Positions 7,651-16,522 of a stretch of 41,839 nt of DNA are shown in pieces. The notes below the pieces were generated by a model that saw only the letters and a program-made list of their open reading frames with translations, was not told the DNA's origin and did not search any database. Made by a program: the position numbers and the translations under genes. This DNA is from Lachnospiraceae bacterium (lineage in GTDB: Bacteria > Bacillota > Clostridia > Lachnospirales > Lachnospiraceae), in contig JAIEAP010000015.1 of the NCBI GenBank assembly GCA_029071325.1, forward strand, positions 1 through 41,839. Reading direction: 5' to 3'. Every line of letters starts with the position of its first letter. Position 1 is the stretch's first letter.

Positions 7651-9792
7651 CTACAGTTTCATGGTGAGCTGAATCCTCTGCTTCTTTAAGTCTACACTTA
7701 AAACCTTCACCTCTACGATATCACCCACGCTGACCACTTCCAGCGGATGCTTGATATAGCGCTCACTCATCTGAGAAATATGTACCAGACCATCCTGATG
7801 CACGCCGATATCCACAAATGCTCCGAAATCTATGACATTGCGGACGGTTCCCTTTAACGTCATGCCGGGGGTCAGATCCTTCATCTCCAGAACGTCACTG
7901 CGCAGGATGGGTCCCGGCATGTCTTCCCTGGGATCCCTCGCCGGCTTCTCCAGCTCTTTTGCAATATCCCTTAAGGTCAACTCTCCAATATCAAGCTCCT
8001 GTGCAAGCTTCTTATAGTCCCCGATCTTCTTCGAAATACCCTCCAGCTTCCTTGCCGCAACATCCTGAGGGGTATAGCCCAGCCTCTCCAGAAGCTGGTT
8101 TGCCGCATCATAGCTCTCGGGATGGACGCCGGTAGCATCCAGGGGATTCCTGCCGCCTATGATGCGCATAAATCCCGCGCACTGTTCATATGCCTTGGGC
8201 CCCAGCTTCCCCACCTTCAGCAGCTGATTGCGGGATGTGAATCTTCCATTCTCCTCACGGTATGCCACGATATTTTTTGCAATGGTTTTACTGATGCCTG
8301 ATATATATTCCAACAGGGAAGCCGACGCGGTATTTAAATCCACACCGACTTTGTTGACGCAGTCTTCTACTACTCCTCCCAGTGCCTCGCTCAGCTTCTT
8401 CTGATTCATGTCATGCTGATACTGTCCGACACCGATGGACTTGGGATCAATCTTCACCAGCTCCGCCAGCGGGTCCTGCAGACGTCTCGCCATGGAAGCG
8501 GCGCTTCTCTGTCCCACATCAAACTGGGGGAATTCCTCGGTGGCAAGCTTGCTGGCGGAATACACAGATGCTCCCGCCTCATTTACAATGATGTACTGCA
8601 CCTTCACCGGCAGTTCCCGAAGCAGTTCCACGATTACCTGTTCCGATTCCCGGGATGCGGTGCCATTCCCAAGAGAAATCAGGGTAACATGGTATTTGTC
8701 AATCAGCTTCTTTAATACCCGCTTTGCCTCCTCCACCTTGTTCTGTGGAGCAGTCGGATAAATGACCGTTGTATCCAGCACTTTACCGGTGGCATCTACT
8801 ACCGCCAGCTTACAGCCGGTACGGAACGCAGGATCCCAGCCCAGTACCACCTGCCCTGCGATGGGCGGCTGCATCAGAAGCTGTTCCAGATTTTTGCCGA
8901 ATACCCGGATAGCTCCGTCCTCCGCCTTCTCTGTAAGGTCGTTTCTGATCTCGCGCTCAATTGCAGGTGCAATCAATCGCTTGTAGCTGTCTTCCGCCAC
9001 TTCCCGGAGAATCGGAGCTGTAAAAGAATTATCTCTGGTTATGATCTGTCGCGTCAGATATTCTAAAATACGATCCTCCGGCGCCTCTATCTTTACAGTC
9101 AGCACCTTCTCTGCTTCGCCTCTATTTAATGCAAGCGTACGGTAACCTGCCATCTTCGCTATACTCTCATCAAAATCATAGTACATCTCATAGACAGATT
9201 CCATCTCCGGGTCTTTGGCAGAGGACACAATACGTCCATGTCTGACCGTCAGATCCCGAATGCGGATGCGGTAATCAGCTTCATCAGATACATGCTCCGC
9301 TATGATATCCTTTGCGCCCTCCAAAGCTTCCTCCGGCGTGTTCACACCCTTTTGTTCATCCACGTATTTCTGCGCTTCCTCCAGAGCTGGAACTGTGATC
9401 ATCTGCAGCATAATTACATTCGCCAGCGGCTCCAGGCCTTTCCCCTTGGCAATCGTTGCCCTGGTCCGCCGTTTCGGCCGATAGGGACGATAAAGATCCT
9501 CCACCACCACCAATGTCTGAGCCTCCAGTATCTGGGCACGCAGTTCCTCCGTCAGTTTACCCTGCTCCTCAATACTGGCAATGACCTGTTCCTTCTTCTC
9601 CTCCAGATTGCGCAGGTAATTCAGCCGGTCAAACAGACTGCGAAGCACCTCGTCATTCAGCGCACCCGTGATCTCTTTGCGGTAACGGGCAATGAACGGA
9701 ATCGTATTTCCCTCATCAATCAGTTGGATTGCCGCCTGCGCCTGCTGCCTGCGGATTCCTAATTCCTCTGCTATCTTTGCTGTAATATCCAT
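7651..9792 (-). CDS. tex: Tex family RNA-binding protein
   Basis: A 713-residue cytosolic nucleic-acid-binding protein of the Tex/YhgF family, thought to act in transcription. Domain order is as expected: helical N-terminal Tex domain with YRPYRPKRRTRA near 110-125, a YqgF/RNase H-like domain starting at VVLGWDPAFRTGCK, a helix-hairpin-helix region (NTASASLLEYISGI), and a C-terminal S1 domain (GTVRNVIDFGAFVDIGV to the end). ATG 9792 follows AAAGGA with 10-base spacing; an upstream TTG is in frame but lacks a site. It is divergent from the membrane protein at 9904. It ends 70 bases before the riboswitch and no terminator is seen between them. Confidence 0.95.
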   Translation of the reverse strand: MDITAKIAEELGIRRQQAQAAIQLIDEGNTIPFIARYRKEITGALNDEVLRSLFDRLNYLRNLEEKKEQVIASIEEQGKLTEELRAQILEAQTLVVVEDLYRPYRPKRRTRATIAKGKGLEPLANVIMLQMITVPALEEAQKYVDEQKGVNTPEEALEGAKDIIAEHVSDEADYRIRIRDLTVRHGRIVSSAKDPEMESVYEMYYDFDESIAKMAGYRTLALNRGEAEKVLTVKIEAPEDRILEYLTRQIITRDNSFTAPILREVAEDSYKRLIAPAIEREIRNDLTEKAEDGAIRVFGKNLEQLLMQPPIAGQVVLGWDPAFRTGCKLAVVDATGKVLDTTVIYPTAPQNKVEEAKRVLKKLIDKYHVTLISLGNGTASRESEQVIVELLRELPVKVQYIIVNEAGASVYSASKLATEEFPQFDVGQRSAASMARRLQDPLAELVKIDPKSIGVGQYQHDMNQKKLSEALGGVVEDCVNKVGVDLNTASASLLEYISGISKTIAKNIVAYREENGRFTSRNQLLKVGKLGPKAYEQCAGFMRIIGGRNPLDATGVHPESYDAANQLLERLGYTPQDVAARKLEGISKKIGDYKKLAQELDIGELTLRDIAKELEKPARDPREDMPGPILRSDVLEMKDLTPGMTLKGTVRNVIDFGAFVDIGVHQDGLVHISQMSERYIKHPLEVVSVGDIVEVKVLSVDLKKQRIQLTMKL

Positions 9793-9845
9793 ATGTTCCG
9801 ATTCCTTTCTCAACGTTAATGAACGCTTGGGTTTTCGTATGTTTA

Positions 9846-9874
9846 TTGTATTTTCTGGAGCGGCGTGCTATACT
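9846..9874 (+). promoter_or_regulatory. Promoter of the small membrane protein gene
   Basis: Plus-strand TTGTAT (9846-9851), 17-base spacer, TATACT (9869-9874), 30 bases before ATG 9904, which is preceded by AAGGAGG. Confidence 0.75.
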
Positions 9875-9903
9875 GGTCTCATTGAAATGCAAGGAGGCAG
9901 TCC

Positions 9904-10344
9904 ATGTATCAGCCCTATAACAATCAACCAGACTATAATCAACAGCCGAATAACTATCCGCCTTATCCCGACATGGGGCAATCCCCTTACCCTGATAAGC
10001 GTTCTTCCAGTATGGAGCTTGCCGCTCTTGTACTTGGCATCCTTTCACTTTCTCTTTTCTGCTGTCCATATGCAAGCCTCCCATGCGGGGCCCTTGCCAT
10101 TATCCTGGCACTGCTTTCCCGCGGCGGCGAGCGAAAATGTTCCAGCAGAGGACTGGGAAGTCTGATTCTTGGCAGTCTTGGGCTGGGACTGGGACTTTTG
10201 TTTATGCTATTTGCGTTCCTGTACAGTTTTGTATTCTCAGAGGATGCCTGGAAAAACCGCGAATTATATCTTGAGTTGTATGAAGATATCAACAGCGACG
10301 GTTACGAAGACATCTACCGCAACCTGGATCGCTATCTGGAATAA
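9904..10344 (+). CDS. Small membrane protein with Pro/Asn/Tyr-rich head, DUF4190-like
   Basis: A 146-residue protein. Residues 1-35 are rich in P, Y, N and Q (repeats of NQP and YPPYP). Two hydrophobic helices follow (about 39-65 and 82-108). The first begins ELAALVLGILSLSL, the pattern of DUF4190-type domains that suggest a membrane-embedded hairpin. The acidic tail has repeated YED/YLE elements. Function is unknown. It is a single gene with its own promoter and a good ribosome binding site, convergent with the DUF975 gene 18 bases away. Confidence 0.8.
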   Translation: MYQPYNNQPDYNQQPNNYPPYPDMGQSPYPDKRSSSMELAALVLGILSLSLFCCPYASLPCGALAIILALLSRGGERKCSSRGLGSLILGSLGLGLGLLFMLFAFLYSFVFSEDAWKNRELYLELYEDINSDGYEDIYRNLDRYLE

Positions 10345-10362
10345 AAGATTTCCAAAAATATA

Positions 10363-11121
10363 TTACAGGAACAACTGCACCGAAGCATTGTAATCATATC
10401 CGGCAGGCTCCTGCCGGTCCAGTTGCCCTGTCAATTCCCGATAAAATGTAATCTGCGTCTGCACCATATATGGACCTACCCACAGCATTCCGATTCCAAA
10501 GGAACACGCTGCAAGCAGCTCCCATCCCAGGAAGCTCAGGTCAATATAAAACAGACGTCCCTTATTTCCCTTCATCAATTCCGCGCTCTTTCGGAATGCA
10601 TCTACCGTAGTTATATCCGGCTGATCCAGCAACACCATATACGCCTGGGCGAAAACCAAATTCAGAACAATCGCCACAATACTTGCCAGCAGCACATATA
10701 TCAGCATCAAAATGAGCTGCACATAAGAAAATGCCCGATACCCCATAAATTGGAGTATATAGAGGGGAATCTGAGGGATAAGGACGATCAGCGTCCGCAG
10801 TAATACCGCCAGTATGTACCGGTCTGCCCTGCCGCGGAACACACAGAACATATCGCTGAACTGGTACTGACGGCCCCTTGCCATCTGCATTCCAATCCAT
10901 ATTCTGCCGATTGCCAGAACACCGCTCAGCAGAGACAGAATAAAGGATGCCAGGTAATAGATTGCCATTCCCGCCGCACTGTTATCTGTCACCCAGCCAA
11001 ACAACAACAGCGGTATATTACAACTCAGCGTTCCTACCACCAGCGTTCCCATGGGAACACTGTACCTTCCGGTAAGGTTCTCTCTGGCAATGCGCTTCAA
11101 TTCTGCCGATTCTCTCTTCAT
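10363..11121 (-). CDS. DUF975 family membrane protein
   Basis: A 252-residue integral membrane protein with about five or six helices. The N-terminal KRIARENLTGRYSVPMG is the recognition segment of the DUF975 family, and the protein contains the family's DAFRKSAELMKGNKGRLFYI motif. No catalytic residues are known for the family. ATG 11121 is preferred (AGGAGTATA upstream with 9-base spacing); a GTG two codons earlier is possible. The gene follows the HExxH gene on the same strand by 24 bases, so the two are probably co-transcribed. Confidence 0.88.
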   Translation of the reverse strand: MKRESAELKRIARENLTGRYSVPMGTLVVGTLSCNIPLLLFGWVTDNSAAGMAIYYLASFILSLLSGVLAIGRIWIGMQMARGRQYQFSDMFCVFRGRADRYILAVLLRTLIVLIPQIPLYILQFMGYRAFSYVQLILMLIYVLLASIVAIVLNLVFAQAYMVLLDQPDITTVDAFRKSAELMKGNKGRLFYIDLSFLGWELLAACSFGIGMLWVGPYMVQTQITFYRELTGQLDRQEPAGYDYNASVQLFL

Positions 11122-11145
11122 TCCCACTATACTCCTATTCTGACC

Positions 11146-11649
11146 TTATGCTTTGTAATTTACTTTCGCCCCTGATATCCGAACAGCATCTTGGGATTTC
11201 CGTTCCTGCTGATAGGGATTCTCTTCATTCGGGTATTTTATCATAGTACGGGTCTCTCCGCCTGCTACATAGACTCTGCCGCACTCCGGACAAATCGCCG
11301 TCTGCAGGCTGACACTGGCATTGATCACCTTGCCATCCTTCTCTGCCGCCTTTGTGTATGCATTCGCCACATGCTCCGCCTCATGAGCCGCAACCCTGGC
11401 TCCGGCCGCCTCCGGCGAAATATGCGCCGCAGACTTAAAAGATACATTTTCATCCGATCCATCCTGATATTTTCGATTTTTACAGGTCTGGCATTCCTCC
11501 TGGGAAGAAAGACGACCCGTTTTGTCCGCAGCCTTATCCTCTCCGGCCGCTATGCCGTCCCGTCCGGATGCCATACTGCCCGGATCACCATACACACCTG
11601 TGCGATCATACCCGGTTCCGATTCCCTGTTCCATGATCGATCCTACCAT
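11146..11649 (-). CDS. Putative HExxH metalloprotease-like protein (SprA-related)
   Basis: A 167-residue protein starting at ATG 11649, chosen because GGGAGGTG lies 7 bases upstream; earlier in-frame starts have no site. The N-terminal 70 residues are Gly/Ser/Asp-rich and probably disordered. AAHEAEHVANAY is a HExxH zinc-binding motif, and the C-terminal part holds CPECG, with a CQTCK pair before the HExxH. The HExxH with a preceding VAAHE resembles SprA-related putative metalloproteases. A third zinc ligand is not identified, so activity is uncertain. No signal peptide is visible. Read from its own promoter ahead of the DUF975 gene. Confidence 0.75.
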   Translation of the reverse strand: MVGSIMEQGIGTGYDRTGVYGDPGSMASGRDGIAAGEDKAADKTGRLSSQEECQTCKNRKYQDGSDENVSFKSAAHISPEAAGARVAAHEAEHVANAYTKAAEKDGKVINASVSLQTAICPECGRVYVAGGETRTMIKYPNEENPYQQERKSQDAVRISGAKVNYKA

Positions 11650-11683
11650 TCCACAGCACCTCCCTGCTTCCATACTTATTGTT

Positions 11684-11712
11684 ATTATACACACATCCTG
11701 GCGCAAAAACAA
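11684..11712 (-). promoter_or_regulatory. Promoter of the HExxH-DUF975 unit
   Basis: Minus-strand TTGTTT (11707-11712), 17-base spacer, TATAAT (11684-11689). It is back to back with the plus-strand promoter at 11718; only 5 bases separate the two -35 elements. Confidence 0.75.
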
Positions 11713-11717
11713 CCGTT

Positions 11718-11746
11718 TTGACATTCCTGTCTGAAAAGGCTATACT
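11718..11746 (+). promoter_or_regulatory. Promoter of the DUF2752 gene
   Basis: Plus-strand TTGACA (11718-11723), 17-base spacer, TATACT (11741-11746), 44 bases before ATG 11790. Confidence 0.8.
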
Positions 11747-11789
11747 AGAGTCATTACATTTCACACACCGGCACTTCGGAGGAACCACC

Positions 11790-12266
11790 ATGAAGAAGCA
11801 CGTTTTACAGGAAACCCATAGCAACGCGGAACCGGCCCCCCGGAAAACCATCAACTATGACAACGGCATGTATATCACAGGCTGGTGTCTGGCGGCATGC
11901 CTGGCATTTCTCCTGCTTATCTTTTATCTTACCGATTTTTCTTTTACAAACTATATGTACGCATGTACGCTGCACACTCTGACGGGGCTATACTGTCCCG
12001 GATGCGGAGGCACACGCGCCATCCTGTTTCTGCTGCACGGTGATCTCCTCCGCTCCTTTCTCTACCACCCGCTGGTTCCATATGCGGCAATTGTATACGG
12101 CTGGTTCATGATTTCCCAGACCATCCAGCGTTTGTCACGCAATCGGATACGCATCGGTATGCATTACCGGGATATCTATCTGTGGATCGCCCTGATCCTG
12201 CTTACCGCCAGCTTTGTCATCAAGAATCTGCTCCTGATCTGGCATATTGACCTGTTGAGTTACTAG
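11790..12266 (+). CDS. DUF2752 family membrane protein
   Basis: A 158-residue protein with three hydrophobic helices. The family signature CPGCGGTRA (69-77) lies at the start of the second helix and HHPL-like YHPLVPY follows after 18 residues, as in other DUF2752 proteins. The paired cysteines may bind metal or be redox active, which is not established. ATG 11790 is preferred because of GGAGGAACCACC upstream; the in-frame extension to 11679 runs through the promoter. It is a single gene convergent with glpK, which ends 27 bases away with no clear terminator between them. Confidence 0.88.
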   Translation: MKKHVLQETHSNAEPAPRKTINYDNGMYITGWCLAACLAFLLLIFYLTDFSFTNYMYACTLHTLTGLYCPGCGGTRAILFLLHGDLLRSFLYHPLVPYAAIVYGWFMISQTIQRLSRNRIRIGMHYRDIYLWIALILLTASFVIKNLLLIWHIDLLSY

Positions 12267-12293
12267 CATACCCACATAGTACGCACAGAGAAA

Positions 12294-13802
12294 CTACGAC
12301 TCCTCTTCGCTGTCTTTTGCCCATCCGTACGCATACTTTACTGCCTTATTCCAGCCCTTCATCTTCTGAGCCCGTTCCTCCTCCGTGATACCCGGCCGGA
12401 ACACACGCTCCATCTGCTGATTTTTTATCACATCTTCCTTATTACTCCAATACCCTACTGCAAGCCCTGCCAAATAGGCAGCTCCCTTGGCAGTCGTTTC
12501 CACACATGCCGGGCGGTTCACCGGCGCATTGATCATATCCGCCTGAAACTGCATCAGAAAATTATTGGCGCTGGCGCCCCCGTCCACATTCAGGGAACGC
12601 AGAGAAAATCCTGCGTCTGCCTCCATGGCAGAAATAACTTCTTTCACCTGATAGGCAATGGATTCCAGGGTGGCCCGGATAATATGGTTCTTATTGGTGC
12701 CTCTGGTGATACCCACGATGGTTCCTCTGGCATATTGATCCCAGTGCGGCGCGCCCAGACCGGTAAACGCCGGCACAACATAACAGCCGTGCGTACCTTT
12801 TACCTTTGTTGCCATATATTCCGAATCCGATGCGGAATCAATGAGCTTCATACCGTCCCTAAGCCACTGGATTGCCGCCCCCGCCACGAAAATAGATCCC
12901 TCCAGCGCATAATTTACCTTTCCGTCCAGCCCCCATGCAATGGTGGTCACAAGACCATTACGCGAGTATACCGGTGTCTCTCCGGTATTCATGAGCAGGA
13001 AACAGCCGGTTCCATAGGTATTCTTCGCTTCCCCCTCCGAAAAACAGGTCTGTCCGAACAACGCTGCCTGCTGATCCCCTGCAGCTCCGGCAATGGGAAT
13101 GGAATAGCCGAAAAAGGACGGATCCGTATAGCCATAGATACAACTGGAAGGTACAGGCTTTGGCAGCATACTTTCAGGGATATCAAGTTCCCTTAAAATA
13201 TCCTGATCCCAGGTCAGACTATTGATGTTAAACAGCATAGTCCGGGAGGCATTGGAATAGTCCGTCACATGAACTTCCCCCTTTGTCAGCTTCCAGATCA
13301 GCCACGTCTCCACCGTACCAAAGAGAAGCTTGCCCTCCTCTGCCAGTTCCCTTGCTCCCGGCACATGATCCAGAATCCACTTAATCTTGGTAGCCGAGAA
13401 ATAAGCGTCAATGATAAGCCCCGTCTTCTTGCGGTATGCCTCTTCCAGTCCCTTCTTCTTCAAAGCATCCGCCATATCCGACGTTCTGCGGCACTGCCAC
13501 ACGATCGCATTGTAGACAGGCTCTCCCGTCTCCTTATTCCATACGATTGCCGTCTCTCTCTGGTTCGTAATACCAATTGCGGCGATATCTTCTGCCGCAG
13601 CGCCAATCTTAGACATTGCCTCCACAGCTACTCCAAGCTGTGTGGACCATATCTCATTAGCGTCGTGCTCCACCCATCCCGGATTCGGAAACATCTGGCG
13701 GAATTCTTTCTGTGCCATACTGCATATCTCTCCTGCTTCGTTAAAAAGAATGCAGCGATTGCTGGTCGTTCCGGCGTCCAGCGCCATAATATACTTTGCC
13801 AT
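12294..13802 (-). CDS. glpK: Glycerol kinase
   Basis: GlpK phosphorylates glycerol to sn-glycerol 3-phosphate in the cytosol. The 502-residue protein starts at ATG 13802 behind AGGAGGGG. It has the FGGY-kinase opening [12 protein letters not shown] (8-19), [23 protein letters not shown] and the C-terminal [16 protein letters not shown]. The length is normal. No glycerol facilitator or glycerol-3-phosphate dehydrogenase lies next to it, so it stands alone in this window. The promoter carries a cre-like sequence, consistent with the catabolite control usual for this gene. Confidence 0.97.
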   Translation of the reverse strand: MAKYIMALDAGTTSNRCILFNEAGEICSMAQKEFRQMFPNPGWVEHDANEIWSTQLGVAVEAMSKIGAAAEDIAAIGITNQRETAIVWNKETGEPVYNAIVWQCRRTSDMADALKKKGLEEAYRKKTGLIIDAYFSATKIKWILDHVPGARELAEEGKLLFGTVETWLIWKLTKGEVHVTDYSNASRTMLFNINSLTWDQDILRELDIPESMLPKPVPSSCIYGYTDPSFFGYSIPIAGAAGDQQAALFGQTCFSEGEAKNTYGTGCFLLMNTGETPVYSRNGLVTTIAWGLDGKVNYALEGSIFVAGAAIQWLRDGMKLIDSASDSEYMATKVKGTHGCYVVPAFTGLGAPHWDQYARGTIVGITRGTNKNHIIRATLESIAYQVKEVISAMEADAGFSLRSLNVDGGASANNFLMQFQADMINAPVNRPACVETTAKGAAYLAGLAVGYWSNKEDVIKNQQMERVFRPGITEEERAQKMKGWNKAVKYAYGWAKDSEEES

Positions 13803-13872
13803 ATAACCCCTCCTGTACATACATTTACGATCCCCCGGCAGGAAATCCCCATTTGCCTGCCCTGCTGTCTTT

Positions 13873-13910
13873 ATTATAAATTCCCATTCCAGCCAATGCA
13901 ACCGTTTTCC
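13873..13910 (-). promoter_or_regulatory. glpK promoter with overlapping cre-like site
   Basis: Minus-strand -35 TTGCAT (13896-13901), 17-base spacer, -10 TATAAT (13873-13878). GGAAAACGGTTGCA (13897-13910) matches the CcpA cre consensus TGNAANCGNWNNCA at all fixed positions but the first and overlaps the -35. Confidence 0.7.
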
Positions 13911-13924
13911 TTTCCCAAAACAAC

Positions 13925-13960
13925 AAAAAGGGTACTCGCCCACCATGGACTGTACCCTTT
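13925..13960 (-). terminator. Intrinsic terminator after hom
   Basis: Minus-strand stem AAAGGGTAC (13952-13960), 16-base loop, GTACCCTTT (13927-13935), continuing into TTTGTTG. It lies 46 bases after the hom stop. Confidence 0.85.
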
Positions 13961-14005
13961 ATTCTTCCTAAAATCTCTTATTTACTTTCACGCCTCAGCT
14001 TCCTG

Positions 14006-15205
14006 CTATTTCACACGGATCATCTGCAGAACACCAGACAGCTTCGCCGCCTTCTCCTCATACTCTGCTTCTGTCATGGAATCTGTCACAAATCCAAACT
14101 CACCGTCCACGCCCTCTGCCTCGATCCGTTCCACGTCACCAAATACCGCTTTCACATCAGCTTCACTGGAAGATGTTCTGACAAAGAAACGGTTATCGGC
14201 ATTCCTGTAATCTACCAGATCTACCTTCCTGGAGCTCCACTCCAGTAAAATATTGGTATGGATATGCTTTGCGATATCCACCATGTCCGCAACCACTGCG
14301 CTGGCTGTGGGAAGCTTTCCGGCGCCGCTGCCATAAAACATTGCATCGCCCAGCACATTTCCATGGACAAAGATTGCATTAAACACGTCGCTGACCGGAT
14401 ACAGCGGATGATCAGACGCCAGCAGGCAGGGCGCTACCATTGCACAGTAGCTGTCTCCTACACGGCGGCTGGTGGCAAGAAGCTTGATCGTCCTTCCCAT
14501 TGCTTTGGCATATTTGAAATCTGCCGCAGTAATCTTTGTGATTCCCTCGGTATGAATATCATTGAAATCAACCTGCTGTCCGCACACCAGAGAGGTCAGG
14601 ATCGCAATCTTACGGCAGGCATCATAGCCCTCCACATCCGCAGTCGGATCCTTCTCTGCGTAGCCCTTGTCCTGCGCTTCCTTCAACACATCATCAAAAT
14701 CCAGTCCGTCCTCGCTCATCCTGGTGAGCATATAGTTTGTAGTACCATTTAAGATACCGGTGATCTCCTCAATCTCATCCGCAGTCAGACAGCAGTTGAG
14801 CGGGCGGATGATGGGAATGCCGCCGCCCACGCTTGCTTCAAACAGAAAGTTCACGTTCTTCTCTCTGGCAAGGGCGATCAGTTCCGCACCCTTCTCAGCC
14901 ACCAATGCCTTGTTGGAGGTAGTTACATGCTTCCCTGCTTCCAGCATAGCTTTTACAAAGGTATACGCGGGCTCTACGCCGCCCATGGTCTCAACTACGA
15001 TCTGTACCTCAGGGTCCTGTGCGATCACCTGATACTCATGTACGATTTTTTCCTGAATCGGATCTCCCGGGAAATCACGAAGATCCAGAACATATTTCAC
15101 CTCAATCTCTTCTCCCGCACGTTTTGCGATACTGTCATGATTGGTATCCAATACCTCTGCCACGCCGGAACCGATGGTTCCATATCCCATAATTGCTGCT
15201 TTCAT
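14006..15205 (-). CDS. hom: Homoserine dehydrogenase
   Basis: Reduces aspartate semialdehyde to homoserine, the branch point to threonine and methionine. The 399-residue protein has an N-terminal Rossmann motif GYGTIGSGVAEVL (7-19), TSNKALVAEKG and EASVGGGIPIIRPL in the catalytic core, and GILNGTTNYMLTRM. The last 75 or so residues resemble a short ACT-like regulatory tail, so the protein is somewhat shorter than the 420-430 residue forms. It begins 7 bases after the stop of the PheB-type ACT gene, and both are read from the promoter at 15706. A terminator follows. Confidence 0.96.
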   Translation of the reverse strand: MKAAIMGYGTIGSGVAEVLDTNHDSIAKRAGEEIEVKYVLDLRDFPGDPIQEKIVHEYQVIAQDPEVQIVVETMGGVEPAYTFVKAMLEAGKHVTTSNKALVAEKGAELIALAREKNVNFLFEASVGGGIPIIRPLNCCLTADEIEEITGILNGTTNYMLTRMSEDGLDFDDVLKEAQDKGYAEKDPTADVEGYDACRKIAILTSLVCGQQVDFNDIHTEGITKITAADFKYAKAMGRTIKLLATSRRVGDSYCAMVAPCLLASDHPLYPVSDVFNAIFVHGNVLGDAMFYGSGAGKLPTASAVVADMVDIAKHIHTNILLEWSSRKVDLVDYRNADNRFFVRTSSSEADVKAVFGDVERIEAEGVDGEFGFVTDSMTEAEYEEKAAKLSGVLQMIRVK

Positions 15206-15212
15206 AGTTGTT

Positions 15213-15656
15213 TCACTCCCTAGATAAAATTTTCATATAATGTATCCCATCCTGACTTTCAATCCGATCCAGCATCTGGGACAGATCACCGGTCTCGGGC
15301 AAAATGTCCATACTCAGTGTCAGCGATGCAATCCCGTTGACCGGAATCGACTGATGGATGGTTAATATATTGGCATGAAATTCTGCCACAATATTCAATA
15401 CGGTGGACAACAGTCCCGGTTCATCATCCAACTGGATCACTGTTGTTATGGTTTTTCCCTTGGCATTATCATGGAACGGGAAAATATCATCCTTGTACTT
15501 ATAAAAAGAACTCCGGCTGATATCCAACCGTTCTGCCGCCTCCTGGACGGATGCCACGCGGCCGGAATCCAGCAGCCGTTTTGCCTCGACCACCTTCAGT
15601 AACACCTCCGGAACAGCCTTTTCCTTTAACACAAAATACCTCGTATTTTCTGCCAT
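15213..15656 (-). CDS. ACT domain protein, PheB/UPF0735 type
   Basis: A 147-residue protein with an N-terminal helix-turn-helix-like segment (SVQEAAERLDISRSSFYKYK) and a C-terminal ACT domain (about 75-147, starting ITTVIQLDDEPGLLSTVLNI). This arrangement matches the UPF0735/PheB family, often placed before hom or phenylalanine genes and presumed to sense an amino acid. ATG 15656 follows GGAGGGG; a longer in-frame reading has no site. The tight link to hom suggests regulation of the aspartate-family branch, which is inference. Confidence 0.9.
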   Translation of the reverse strand: MAENTRYFVLKEKAVPEVLLKVVEAKRLLDSGRVASVQEAAERLDISRSSFYKYKDDIFPFHDNAKGKTITTVIQLDDEPGLLSTVLNIVAEFHANILTIHQSIPVNGIASLTLSMDILPETGDLSQMLDRIESQDGIHYMKILSRE

Positions 15657-15705
15657 ATCCCCTCCGACTGTTTGTGCTGCAAATACATTTGTCCTCACCT
15701 GGAAG

Positions 15706-15734
15706 ATCATAGCATACTTATGATCCAATGGCAA
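15706..15734 (-). promoter_or_regulatory. Promoter of the ACT-hom operon
   Basis: Minus-strand TTGCCA (15729-15734), 17-base spacer, TATGAT (15706-15711), 49 bases before the ACT gene start. It lies directly after the TPM gene stop. Confidence 0.75.
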
Positions 15735-15745
15735 GCGGAATCCCA

Positions 15746-16522
15746 CTAAAACTTGCGGCTGCCGCCTCCCGTCTTCCTGCCTCCTGCGCCAGTGTGCGTC
15801 GTAGTTCCTCCTCCTGACTTCCCGGAACTGCCTCCAGAGCTTTCCCGCTCAATATGCTGATGCGTTACCGTCTGACGAAGATAGCTGTCTGACTTTACAC
15901 CCAAATGCATCTGATTGTTTTTATGATAATCATATTTGTATGTATCAAAATGCAGGCGGTATTTTCCTACAGTCACACCATAAAAGATGCCCCCTACTGC
16001 CACTGCCGCTCCCAGTGCGATCAGGATGTCGGACAAAGTCAGCCGGTTTGCGCCTACCCTGCCTTCCTCATAATAATGACCAACTCCACGAATCATGGAA
16101 AGAACCGACTGGGCATAATCCCCATCTGACGCATAGCCATAAGCGTCATCCAGGATATCATCAATTCTGGCATCGCTGAGGTATTCCGTAGCCTCCTCAA
16201 AATCCACCAACGCAATTTCCCTGTTCTGCATATCCACCACAAACGCTACTCCGCTTCTGGCATCGGTGCATGCGTCAAACGCATATTCGCCGTATCTCTG
16301 GGTGCTGCGTCCGGAAGTATCCTCCGTCGTAAAAACGTAAGCTTCCCAGCCGGTATCCTGCTCCAACTCCTGCAGCGCTTCCTCTATAGCCTGAATCTCC
16401 CCTTCATCAAACAACAGGGCGTCATCCTGCACATGCGATACAGCTGCCGACACCGGCACGATAGACAGTACGCAAAACAGCAGCGCACAGATCAGCATCA
16501 TCCGTTTTCTCACTTTTACCAT
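15746..16522 (-). CDS. TPM-domain membrane protein, YdjH-like
   Basis: A 258-residue protein with a signal peptide (1-27). An extracytoplasmic TPM domain (about 33-155) follows, with DDALLFDEGEIQAIEEALQ and the RSGVAFVVDMQNREIALV core. One membrane helix is at about 166-186. The tail is cytosolic and basic, ending in Gly/Ser repeats (GGSSGKSGGG, GAGGRKTGGGSRKF). This matches the layout of B. subtilis YdjH, part of an envelope-stress module with YdjG and YdjI. It overlaps the preceding YdjG-like gene by 7 bases. Membrane surveillance is the family view; no substrate is indicated here. Confidence 0.85.
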   Translation of the reverse strand: MVKVRKRMMLICALLFCVLSIVPVSAAVSHVQDDALLFDEGEIQAIEEALQELEQDTGWEAYVFTTEDTSGRSTQRYGEYAFDACTDARSGVAFVVDMQNREIALVDFEEATEYLSDARIDDILDDAYGYASDGDYAQSVLSMIRGVGHYYEEGRVGANRLTLSDILIALGAAVAVGGIFYGVTVGKYRLHFDTYKYDYHKNNQMHLGVKSDSYLRQTVTHQHIERESSGGSSGKSGGGTTTHTGAGGRKTGGGSRKF

